A stretch of 12,304 nucleotides of DNA, taken from assembly GCA_020435885.1 (NCBI GenBank), contig JAGQYU010000282.1, forward strand, positions 1 through 12,304. Direction: 5' to 3'. How positions within the stretch are numbered: position 1 is the first letter of the stretch; every line of letters begins with the position of its first letter. Positions 1 to 6,292 of the stretch are shown in pieces. The notes beneath the pieces are model-generated. The model had not been told where the DNA came from. It was given only the letters and a program-made list of their open reading frames with translations, and ran no database searches. This DNA comes from Flavobacteriaceae bacterium. GTDB lineage: Bacteria; Bacteroidota; Bacteroidia; Flavobacteriales; Flavobacteriaceae. The position numbers and the translations under genes were made by a program.

Positions 1-338
1 GGCAACCATTTTTTCTTTTGCTCTTCACTTCCGTGATAATAAATATGACCTGTGCAAAGTGAGTTGTGCGCCGCTACAGAAAGACCGATAGAAGGGTCAA
101 CTTTAGAGATTTCTTCTAAAATTGCAATATATTCATGATACCCTAAACCGGAACCACCGTATTTAACCGGAACAAAAACTCCTAAAAAGCCATATTCTCC
201 GGCTTTTTTCATAAGATCTACGGGAAAGGTTTGAGCCTCATCCCATTCCATGATATGAGGTCTTATGTACTTTTCTGAGAAATTCTTGGCGGATTCGGCA
301 ATGTGTAGTTGTTCTTCTGTGTAGTCAAAATTCATCAT
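1..338 (-). CDS. Acyl-CoA dehydrogenase, N-terminal part (cut by window edge)
   Basis: Flavin-dependent acyl-CoA dehydrogenase, which oxidises acyl-CoA to 2-enoyl-CoA in fatty-acid or branched-chain amino-acid breakdown. About 112 residues are visible, all from the N-terminal helical domain. The opening NFDYTEEQLHIAESAKNFSE and the later segments FPVDLMKKAGEYGFLGVFVP, KYGGSGLGYHEY and SLCTGHIYYHGSEEQKKKWL are typical of the family. The full protein is usually about 380 residues, so the FAD-binding middle and the catalytic glutamate region lie outside the window. Two adjacent ATG codons (336-338 and 333-335) could start it, and the difference is one residue. It follows the helix-hairpin-helix gene by 14 bp on the same strand and is probably the last visible gene of that operon. 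The chain length of its substrate cannot be told from this fragment. Confidence 0.9.
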   Translation of the reverse strand, partial: MMNFDYTEEQLHIAESAKNFSEKYIRPHIMEWDEAQTFPVDLMKKAGEYGFLGVFVPVKYGGSGLGYHEYIAILEEISKVDPSIGLSVAAHNSLCTGHIYYHGSEEQKKKWL

Positions 339-352
339 TCTTCAATACATGA

Positions 353-1234
353 TTATTTAGCTTCCAAATATAAGGCTATTCTATTAAATTTTTCTATTGG
401 AAAACCTTCAATTTTCTTCAATTCATCCAATGATTGAATCTCGGCTACCTCATCTCTGTATTCAAATATTTTTTTAGTGAGATCATAATCAATATAAATA
501 ATAGAAAGTACTTCTTTAAAAGTGGCTGTATTTATATTTATTTTGGCAATAGTTGGCTTAGAAAGTACCTGAAATTGCTTTAAAACTCTATCTGCAACTT
601 CTTTGTCCAAATAGTAAACTTCGTATAATTGATCGTTTAAGGAATAGCCGCCTAGTCTGTTTCTATAACTAATTATACGATTTGCTAATTTTTCGCCAAT
701 GCCATTAACAATTGTTAAATCTTTAGCCGAAGCGGTATTGAGGTCTCTAATTTCAATTGCCTTACTGTTTGTAACTGTCTTTGAATTTTCATTAGTGGTT
801 GTTTTCTTTTGGTTTTTTACAACCCAATCAGGAAACTTAAAATACGGCTCAATAGTTTTAAGCAAAGAATCGCTTACGCCGGTTACTTGTTGAAATTCTT
901 CTGATGAATTAATGTATTTTCCTGCAGCTCTGTGCTGTAATAATTTGTCAATTTCTTCAGTTGACATTCCTAATTGATAACCTCTATAATCTGTTAAGAA
1001 ACTGGGGTTAAAAGGGAATATCTTAGGTTTACTATCTTCTTGTGCTACTTTCTTTAACGAATCAATCTCTTGTTGGAATTGAAGTATTTCTGTGGATTGT
1101 TCTTCGGTAGAATTTTGTTTTGAAAAATCAACAAAATAGTAAATAAGTTGTAGAGCGACTATAATAATGGCTAAAAATAAAATCCCATTTCGTTTACTAT
1201 TGTTATAGCGGAAATGGGATTTGAAATTATGCAT
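353..1234 (-). CDS. Membrane-anchored helix-hairpin-helix (ComEA-like) protein
   Basis: A 293-residue protein with a basic cytoplasmic N-terminus, one membrane segment at about residues 17-35, a glutamine/glutamate-rich likely coiled stretch at about 40-68, then three helix-hairpin-helix units. The units lie at about 76-133 (begins FPFNPSFLTDYRGYQLG), 164-222 (DLNTASAKDL, then VNGIGEKLANRIISYR) and 232-290 (ININTATFKEV). The 'NTA..L..I.GIG...A..II.YR' pattern is that of ComEA and related DNA-binding helix-hairpin-helix domains. The third unit is degenerate: it lacks the G-I-G hairpin. ComEA binds incoming DNA in competence, but three-unit anchored versions in Bacteroidota have, to my knowledge, no proven role, so DNA uptake is only inferred. 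It starts 9 bp after the symporter stop codon. Confidence 0.85.
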   Translation of the reverse strand: MHNFKSHFRYNNSKRNGILFLAIIIVALQLIYYFVDFSKQNSTEEQSTEILQFQQEIDSLKKVAQEDSKPKIFPFNPSFLTDYRGYQLGMSTEEIDKLLQHRAAGKYINSSEEFQQVTGVSDSLLKTIEPYFKFPDWVVKNQKKTTTNENSKTVTNSKAIEIRDLNTASAKDLTIVNGIGEKLANRIISYRNRLGGYSLNDQLYEVYYLDKEVADRVLKQFQVLSKPTIAKININTATFKEVLSIIYIDYDLTKKIFEYRDEVAEIQSLDELKKIEGFPIEKFNRIALYLEAK

Positions 1235-1243
1235 TATTACTAC

Positions 1244-2848
1244 CTATTTAAAGTATGTAAGTTTAACATTAATTGCTTTTAGGTATTTTACCAATTCATC
1301 TCTAACAACAGGGAATAGTAAAAGTAATCCTATCATATTTGGAAATACCAATGCCAATATCATTGCATCTGAAAAATCAAATACTGCTTGCATTGATGCT
1401 GCAGCTCCAATAATTATAAAAGCAATGAATAGTAACTTATAAGTTATATCAGCAGCCTTGCTTCTTCCAAATAAAAATTTCCATGATTGTAAACCATAGT
1501 AAGACCATGAGATCATAGTTGAAATTGCAAATAGAATAACTGCTATAGTTAATATATATGGAAACCAAGGGATTACAGATTCGAAAGCCATTGAAGTTAA
1601 ATTAACACCTCCAACAGCTATACCATCTATAATAACTTGACCTGAACCATCTCCACCATAAGCAAACATACCTTCACTATTGTAGAAAATAATAACTAAG
1701 GCTGTCATAGTACATATAACAACTGTATCAATAAATGGTTCCAATAAAGAAACAAGTCCTTCAGAGGCAGGGTATTTTGTTTTTACGGCAGAGTGTGCTA
1801 TGGCAGCAGAACCAGCTCCAGCTTCGTTAGAAAAAACGGCTCTTCTAAAACCTGTGATCAATACGCCAAAAAAACCGCCTACCCCTGCACTTGGGTTAAA
1901 AGCTTCTTTCATAATTAAAGTTAAAGCATCATCTATATAGCTGAAATTACTGAAAATAACTACCAAACAAGCAAGAATATAAATTACAGCCATAAAAGGA
2001 ACTATCTTTTCCGTTACAGATGCAATTCTTTTTATACCTCCAATAATTACAAAACCTACTATAATTGCAATAACAGTACCTATTAGTGTACCTGTATAAC
2101 CACCTTGCATTCCCATCATTGTTGCTAACTGTTCGGCCGCTTGATTGGACTGAACGGCGTTGCCACCTCCAAAAGAAGCTCCTACGCACAATATAGCAAA
2201 AACAACGGCTAAGACTTTCCCTAAGCTTTTATAACCCTTTAGGCCTAATCCTTTACGTAGATAATACATAGGGCCACCGTATACGGTTCCGTCAGGGCCA
2301 ATATCGCGGTATTTAACACCTAAAGTACATTCAACAAATTTTGTAGACATACTTAATAAACCGCAAACAACCATCCAAAATGTGGCACCTGGCCCTCCAA
2401 TGGAAATTGCCAACGCTACACCGGCAATATTACCTAATCCAACAGTACCCGACACGGCTGTAGCCAACGCTTGAAAATGGCTTACTTCTCCATGTTTGCT
2501 TTCATCTCTAATTGTATCTGGTATATCACCATCAACAATATTTATATCAGCTTTTTCTACACCGTGTTTTTCGACAGCATCATGTTTTCCTCTAACAACA
2601 TTAATAGCTAAAGGAAATCTTCTAATATTTATAAACCTAAAAAATAATGTGAAGAATAAAGCTCCACCAACTAAAATGAACACAACTAATGGTACTCCTG
2701 TACCGGGAACTATCCAGAATACAATACCTTCCCATTTTGTTGTAATAGGTTGAAACCAATCATTAATTCTTTCGTCAAGGCCTTTTTCTTGTGCAAAAGT
2801 AAAAATGGGTGCTAATAGTGTGTAGAGTAGAATTAATTTTTTCTTCAT
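1244..2848 (-). CDS. AGCS-family sodium:alanine/glycine symporter
   Basis: Inner-membrane transporter of 534 residues that imports alanine or glycine (possibly other small neutral amino acids) with Na+ or H+. Family signatures are clear: SHFQALATAVSGTVGLGNIAGVA at about 123-145 (glycine-rich unwound first helix), GGPGATFWM at 151-159, TKFVECTLGVKYR at 169-181, YGGPMYYL at 190-197, and VFSNEAGAGSAAIAHSA at about 338-354, the ligand-site region. About ten hydrophobic segments are visible. The N-terminus (MKKKLILLYTLLAPIFTFAQ) resembles a signal peptide, as often in Bacteroidota members. A polar loop at about 86-122, rich in Asp, Glu, Lys and His, is longer than I expect for enterobacterial or Bacillus homologues. 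It is the first gene of a probable operon with the helix-hairpin-helix protein. The exact substrate cannot be read from the sequence. Confidence 0.92.
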   Translation of the reverse strand: MKKKLILLYTLLAPIFTFAQEKGLDERINDWFQPITTKWEGIVFWIVPGTGVPLVVFILVGGALFFTLFFRFINIRRFPLAINVVRGKHDAVEKHGVEKADINIVDGDIPDTIRDESKHGEVSHFQALATAVSGTVGLGNIAGVALAISIGGPGATFWMVVCGLLSMSTKFVECTLGVKYRDIGPDGTVYGGPMYYLRKGLGLKGYKSLGKVLAVVFAILCVGASFGGGNAVQSNQAAEQLATMMGMQGGYTGTLIGTVIAIIVGFVIIGGIKRIASVTEKIVPFMAVIYILACLVVIFSNFSYIDDALTLIMKEAFNPSAGVGGFFGVLITGFRRAVFSNEAGAGSAAIAHSAVKTKYPASEGLVSLLEPFIDTVVICTMTALVIIFYNSEGMFAYGGDGSGQVIIDGIAVGGVNLTSMAFESVIPWFPYILTIAVILFAISTMISWSYYGLQSWKFLFGRSKAADITYKLLFIAFIIIGAAASMQAVFDFSDAMILALVFPNMIGLLLLFPVVRDELVKYLKAINVKLTYFK

Positions 2849-3008
2849 GATTATTTGAGTTGATCAGTAAAATTGATCCGCAATATCATAAAAAAAAAGA
2901 CTTGCTACAAATTTTGGTGGTTAAATGTTAGGAAATTGTTATGAATATTTAAGGAAGTTAAATAAAAATATAACTGTAAGGAAGTATAAGATTAGTAAAC
3001 CTAAAAAT
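2849..3008. other. Intergenic region between rnz and the AGCS symporter
   Basis: This 160-bp AT-rich gap should hold the end of the pyr/rnz transcript and the promoter of the symporter operon. I found no stem followed by a T-run that would make a convincing terminator, and no perfect TAnnTTTG element. A 9-bp direct repeat (TAAGGAAGT on the plus strand) occurs at 2950-2958 and 2977-2985, and TTGATC occurs twice at 2860-2865 and 2873-2878. Either could be a regulator site, but both are short. Confidence 0.5.
2950..2985. repeat. 9-bp direct repeat upstream of the symporter
   Basis: TAAGGAAGT is present twice, at 2950-2958 and 2977-2985, with starts 27 bp apart. Both copies lie roughly 100-140 bp upstream of the symporter start codon. 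The spacing is between two and three helical turns. It may be a paired binding site for a regulator, or chance in AT-rich DNA. Confidence 0.3.
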
Positions 3009-3971
3009 TTAACTGAAATTTTGATAATCAATTACTAGTTCTTCAGGCATTTTACTGTCAATTTTTATGATCTTCCCTTCTTGTGCCAAAATGACTTTGC
3101 TAAAAACGGCTTCCGCTTCTTCTTTAAAAAGTTTCTGATCGTTATATCTACTGGAATAATGCCCTATAATCAGTTGACCTACATTTGCTTTTTTAGCAAT
3201 TTTGGCAGCTTCTTCAGCAGTGGAATGTTTTGTGGTTTGTGTCAGGTCTTTTTTGTCATTCAAAAATGTAGCTTCATGGTATAATAGATCTACATTTTTT
3301 ATGATAGAAACTATACTTGGTTTGTAAGCTGTATCACTGCAGAAAGCATAACTCAACGGTTTGTGAGGATCAAGAGTCAATTCTTTATTTGGAATAATTT
3401 CACCATTATTTTTTGTGAAATCTTTACCATTTTTTATGTTTTGATAATCACAAATATCAATTTCTGGATATTCTTTTATGGCTTCCATATTCAGTTTACG
3501 CTCGCCGGTTTTTTCTTTAAAAAAGAACCCGTTTGTATAGATGCGATGCTCTAGAGGAATAGTAAATACTTCTACCTTTTCATCTTCAAAAATCAACTGG
3601 CTTTCAGAACTTTCCAGTTCATGAAAAACAATGTTGAATTGTACCCATGATTTTGATAAATTGAGCTGGAGAACTATAATTTCTTTTAATCCCTTTGGGC
3701 CATAAATATGTAGGTCGTTTTGGCGATTCAACAGGCCGAAAGTAGAAATGAGGCCAATTAAACCAAAGAAATGATCACCATGTAAATGTGAAATAAATAC
3801 ATGGTTGATCATTGAAAACTTGATTTTATATTTTCTTAGCTGTACTTGTGTACCCTCTCCGCAATCAATTAAGAAAGCTCTGTTATTTATTTCAAGATAT
3901 TGGGCAGTTGGATGAGCGAAAGTTCTCGGTGTGGCCGAGTGGCAACCTAGTATGGTTAAACTTAAACTCAT
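3009..3971 (-). CDS. rnz: Ribonuclease Z (tRNA 3' processing endonuclease)
   Basis: Zinc-dependent metallo-beta-lactamase-fold nuclease that cuts tRNA precursors just after the discriminator base to give mature 3' ends, in the cytoplasm. All expected ligands are visible in this 320-residue protein. The histidine motif HLHGDH is at 62-67, a further ligand His is in LEHR at 142, Asp is in CSDTAYKP at 213, and the C-terminal His is in GHYSSRY at 271. The N-terminal LTILGCHSATP and DCGEGTQVQL segments are diagnostic of RNase Z/elaC rather than other members of the fold. HEATF (232-236) and KHSTAEEAAKIA (248-259) are also family hallmarks. The arm/exosite region spans roughly 149-200. Its ATG overlaps the TGA of the T9SS miniprotein gene by 4 bp (ATGA), implying translational coupling; it is the last gene of the pyr operon. 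Confidence 0.95.
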   Translation of the reverse strand: MSLSLTILGCHSATPRTFAHPTAQYLEINNRAFLIDCGEGTQVQLRKYKIKFSMINHVFISHLHGDHFFGLIGLISTFGLLNRQNDLHIYGPKGLKEIIVLQLNLSKSWVQFNIVFHELESSESQLIFEDEKVEVFTIPLEHRIYTNGFFFKEKTGERKLNMEAIKEYPEIDICDYQNIKNGKDFTKNNGEIIPNKELTLDPHKPLSYAFCSDTAYKPSIVSIIKNVDLLYHEATFLNDKKDLTQTTKHSTAEEAAKIAKKANVGQLIIGHYSSRYNDQKLFKEEAEAVFSKVILAQEGKIIKIDSKMPEELVIDYQNFS

Positions 3972-4321
3972 TTAATAACTATCCGTTTCGAAATAATTTC
4001 AGTACTGGATTTAATTGAATAGATATAAATACCTGAATCTAGTTTGTCTCTGTAAAAAGGAATTGTATTAGCCCCAACCTTGGTGGTATATTTTTGTGCA
4101 TATACAACATTTCCGATAAGGTCTTTTACGGAGAATTCTACTTCAAATTCTGCCATAGCTGTAAACCTCACCTTTGTGGTAACACTAAAAGGATTGGGTG
4201 TAGCAACAACATCTTTGATTACAGTTACAGATTCCGGTTTTTTATCAGTTTCTTTCTGCTGAGCAAAAGCGGAAAGTGAGAGTGTTGAAAGAAAAATAAA
4301 TAATAGTAGTTTTTTAACCAT
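3968..4321 (-). CDS. Secreted miniprotein made of a signal peptide and T9SS type A sorting domain
   Basis: A 117-residue protein with a Sec signal peptide at 1-20 (basic MVKK, hydrophobic core, likely cut AFA|QQ), a short charged linker to about 36, and then a domain matching the type IX secretion C-terminal sorting signal. Landmarks are ATPNPFSVTTKVRF near 40, VKDLIGNVVYAQ in the middle, LDSGIYIYSI and a final KRIVIK. In typical T9SS clients this domain follows a large passenger, which is absent here, so the protein may be a lone beta-sandwich acting in the periplasm or at the cell surface. An upstream in-frame TTG at 4325-4327 would add two residues, but the ATG at 4319-4321 directly precedes the basic signal-peptide head and is preferred. 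It starts 12 bp after the STAS-like gene and overlaps rnz by 4 bp. Its role is unknown. Confidence 0.8.
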   Translation of the reverse strand: MVKKLLLFIFLSTLSLSAFAQQKETDKKPESVTVIKDVVATPNPFSVTTKVRFTAMAEFEVEFSVKDLIGNVVYAQKYTTKVGANTIPFYRDKLDSGIYIYSIKSSTEIISKRIVIK

Positions 4322-4333
4322 AAGCAATTTTTG

Positions 4334-4666
4334 TTATATCCCTAAATCTCGTTCTATATTTTCCATTTCTATAATATCTAAGGCTTCTTGAACTGTTGGG
4401 GCTGTATTTAGCTCCTCTGGTAATTCGTCTATATTGATATCATTAACAACAATCACAAAAGACATGCCATTTTTAACATGTTTTTTACTGTGCTGCAAAA
4501 ATAACAATATACTTTCCTTTTTTACCCCTTTTGTTTCAGAAAAGTCTATAATTATATTTTCATGTTTAAAAGTAGTATATTTTTTTGAAAAATCTTCAAA
4601 AAAAAGTTCTAAGGTATTTTCATCACTTTCAAAAATGGTGGCTATGTCTGTTTTCTTAATGATCAT
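4334..4666 (-). CDS. Small STAS-like protein coupled to pyrB
   Basis: A 110-residue soluble acidic protein of unknown function. Its layout resembles a STAS domain (fold of anti-sigma factor antagonists). A strand NIIIDFSE at 37-44 is followed by a helix starting near KKESILLFLQHSKK (49-62), a second strand GMSFVIVVND (67-76), and a C-terminal helix with TVQEALDIIEM (91-101), close to the 'S.eEAL' end of many STAS proteins. Ser52 sits near where the phosphorylatable serine of SpoIIAA-type proteins would be, but the usual D-S-S-G motif is absent. Its ATG overlaps the pyrB stop codon by 4 bp (ATGA). I recall such short proteins sometimes being misnamed ribonuclease Z because of their neighbour; nothing in it resembles that enzyme. 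The STAS assignment is moderately sure and the function is open. Confidence 0.75.
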   Translation of the reverse strand: MIIKKTDIATIFESDENTLELFFEDFSKKYTTFKHENIIIDFSETKGVKKESILLFLQHSKKHVKNGMSFVIVVNDINIDELPEELNTAPTVQEALDIIEMENIERDLGI

Positions 4667-5592
4667 TTTTTGATTTGTTGTGCTAATAGATAGATAGCTG
4701 CCATTCTAATAGCCACTCCGTTTTCAACCTGATTCAAAATGATAGATTGCTCAGAATCAGCCACATCACTAGTAATTTCCACACCCCTGTTTATAGGTCC
4801 AGGGTGCATAATTATAATCTTTTTATTGAGGGAATCCAACAGTTGCTTGTTGATGCCAAAAAGCTGTGTATATTCTCTAATAGATGGAAAATATTTAATA
4901 TCCATACGCTCATGTTGTACCCTTAGCACGTTGGCTACATCACACCATTGCAGTGCTTTTTTAAGATTGGTTTCAACTGCTACCCCCAATTCCGTTATAT
5001 ATTTTGGGATGAGTGTAGTAGGGCCACATACTTTAACGGTTGCTCCTTGTAATTGCAGTGCAAAAATGTTTGAAAGTGCTACTCTTGAGTGTAATATATC
5101 ACCAATAATTACAATTTTTTTACCTTTTACCGAGCCTAATTTTTCTCGTATAGAATAGGAATCCAACAATGCCTGCGTTGGATGTTCATGAGCCCCGTCA
5201 CCAGCATTTACAATTCTTGCATTTACATGTTTGGAAAGAAAAACTCCTGCGCCGGCATTAGGATGCCTCATTACCACAATATCAACTTTCATGGAAAGGA
5301 TATTGTTAACCGTGTCAATTAAGGTTTCTCCTTTTTTTACGGATGATTGTGATGCTGAAAAGTTGATGATGTCTGCAGATAGTCTTTTTTCGGCCAGTTC
5401 AAACGAAAGTTTTGTTCTGGTACTGTTTTCAAAAAAGAGGTTGGCAATGGTAATATCTCGCAACGAAGGCACTTTTTTAATAGGCCGGTTTATTACTTCT
5501 TTAAAATGATCAGCCGTTTTGAAAATTAGTTCTATATCTTCTTTTTTTAGATATTTTATTCCTAACAGATGTTCTACACTTAGCTGATCCAT
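4663..5592 (-). CDS. pyrB: Aspartate carbamoyltransferase catalytic subunit
   Basis: Cytoplasmic enzyme that joins carbamoyl phosphate and L-aspartate to form N-carbamoyl-L-aspartate, the first committed step of pyrimidine synthesis. The 309 residues match the usual length of the catalytic chain. The carbamoyl-phosphate loop FENSTRTKLSFE is at 54-65, the mobile-loop lysine in SSVKKGET at 82-89, RHP at 107-109, HEHPTQALLD at 133-142, LRVQHER at 221-227 (aspartate-side R-x-Q-x-E-R), and HPGPINRGVE at 261-270. These separate it from ornithine carbamoyltransferase. LRVQHER resembles the PyrR-regulated, unregulated-trimer type seen in Bacillus. No regulatory chain gene (pyrI) lies next to it. It follows pyrR after a single base. 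Confidence 0.96.
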   Translation of the reverse strand: MDQLSVEHLLGIKYLKKEDIELIFKTADHFKEVINRPIKKVPSLRDITIANLFFENSTRTKLSFELAEKRLSADIINFSASQSSVKKGETLIDTVNNILSMKVDIVVMRHPNAGAGVFLSKHVNARIVNAGDGAHEHPTQALLDSYSIREKLGSVKGKKIVIIGDILHSRVALSNIFALQLQGATVKVCGPTTLIPKYITELGVAVETNLKKALQWCDVANVLRVQHERMDIKYFPSIREYTQLFGINKQLLDSLNKKIIIMHPGPINRGVEITSDVADSEQSIILNQVENGVAIRMAAIYLLAQQIKK

Positions 5593-5593
5593 T

Positions 5594-6136
5594 TTAGTTT
5601 TCGTTTATAATATAAACTGCATCTTTTTTGTCGTTTTCTACCCAAGAGACCTTCACTTTTTCAGAGTTTATTACATCTACTTGACTTCCTTTATAATCCG
5701 GCTGAATGGGTAAATGTCTGCTAAATCTTCTGTCTATCAATACCAAAAGTTCAACTGAAAGTGGTCTTCCGAAAGATTGAATGGCAGTTAAAGCTGCTCT
5801 GATACTTCTTCCTGAAAACAAGACATCGTCGATTAAAACCACTCTTTTATCCTCCACAATAAAATCGATAGAAGTATTGCTGGCTTTTAGAGGCTCTTCA
5901 CGTCGTCTGAAATCATCTCTATAAAAAGTAATATCTAGTAAACCAAGTTTGATATTTTTTACTTTGTACTCATTTTCAAGTAATTGCACTAATCTTTTTG
6001 CCAAAAAAGTTCCTCTGGGCTGTAAACCTATAAGTACTGTATTGGAAAAATCTGTGTGATTCTCAATGAGTTGACATGCCAGTCTGTGAAGGATGATTTG
6101 GATGTCTTTAGAGTTAAGTAAAGTCTTTTTTGCCAT
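5594..6136 (-). CDS. pyrR: Bifunctional pyr operon regulator / uracil phosphoribosyltransferase PyrR
   Basis: A 180-residue phosphoribosyltransferase-fold protein. In Bacillus PyrR binds pyr mRNA when UMP is high and causes attenuation; it also converts uracil and PRPP to UMP. The PRPP loop VVLIDDVLFSGRS is at about 99-111. Other family segments are LIGLQPRGTFLA (35-46), LDITFYRDD (67-75), and near the C-terminus LIDRRFSRHLPIQPDY and SEKVKVSW. The open frame extends 30 bases upstream to a TTG, but that extension runs through the proposed promoter, and the ATG at 6134-6136 gives the normal PyrR length, so it is chosen. It heads the pyrR-pyrB-STAS-T9SS-rnz operon. The visible leader seems too short for a Bacillus-type attenuator. 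Confidence 0.95.
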   Translation of the reverse strand: MAKKTLLNSKDIQIILHRLACQLIENHTDFSNTVLIGLQPRGTFLAKRLVQLLENEYKVKNIKLGLLDITFYRDDFRRREEPLKASNTSIDFIVEDKRVVLIDDVLFSGRSIRAALTAIQSFGRPLSVELLVLIDRRFSRHLPIQPDYKGSQVDVINSEKVKVSWVENDKKDAVYIINEN

Positions 6137-6144
6137 AGCAGCAA

Positions 6145-6159
6145 CCAAACGTTGTTTGG
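6145..6159. promoter_or_regulatory. Perfect inverted repeat at the pyrR transcription start
   Basis: CCAAAC-GTT-GTTTGG on the plus strand has two perfect 6-bp arms and a 3-base spacer. It begins about 5 bp downstream of the proposed pyrR -7 element and ends 8 bp before the pyrR ATG, so it would span the transcription start and most of the short leader. It could be a DNA operator or a small mRNA hairpin sensed by PyrR or affecting ribosome access. Confidence 0.5.
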
Positions 6160-6163
6160 AATA

Positions 6164-6171
6164 CAAAAATA
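6164..6171 (-). promoter_or_regulatory. Candidate -7 element of the pyrR operon promoter
   Basis: Read on the minus strand the bases are TATTTTTG, a full match to the Bacteroidota -7 consensus TAnnTTTG. It lies 27 bp upstream of the pyrR ATG, giving an estimated leader of about 20 nt. A clear -33 TTTG at the normal spacing was not found (the region reads GGTTCTT). Confidence 0.5.
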
Positions 6172-6292
6172 CAATTTTTTTAAGAACCTGTATAGTTTAG
6201 CGGGTGTTAATTAATTTGTTAAAAACATTTCAGCATTTGGCCGGATAAAAAAAGTAGTTGTACTATTTTTAATCAGCAAGAAAACCATACTT

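Noticed and set aside
2496..2753. Plus-strand open frame inside the symporter gene
   Set aside because: Antisense to a well-supported membrane protein, no start-site signal and no family resemblance.
2860..2878. Possible hairpin or riboswitch in the symporter leader (GATCA ... TGATC)
   Set aside because: Only five base pairs with a 7-base loop and no larger conserved fold; no glycine riboswitch-like structure was recognisable.
4739..5158. Plus-strand open frame of 139 codons inside pyrB
   Set aside because: It is fully antisense to the strongly conserved ATCase gene and shows no domain; its length follows from the codon use of pyrB.
6137..6166. Ten-residue N-terminal extension of PyrR from a TTG
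   Set aside because: It overlaps the -7 element and the palindrome, and the ATG at 6136 gives the normal family length.
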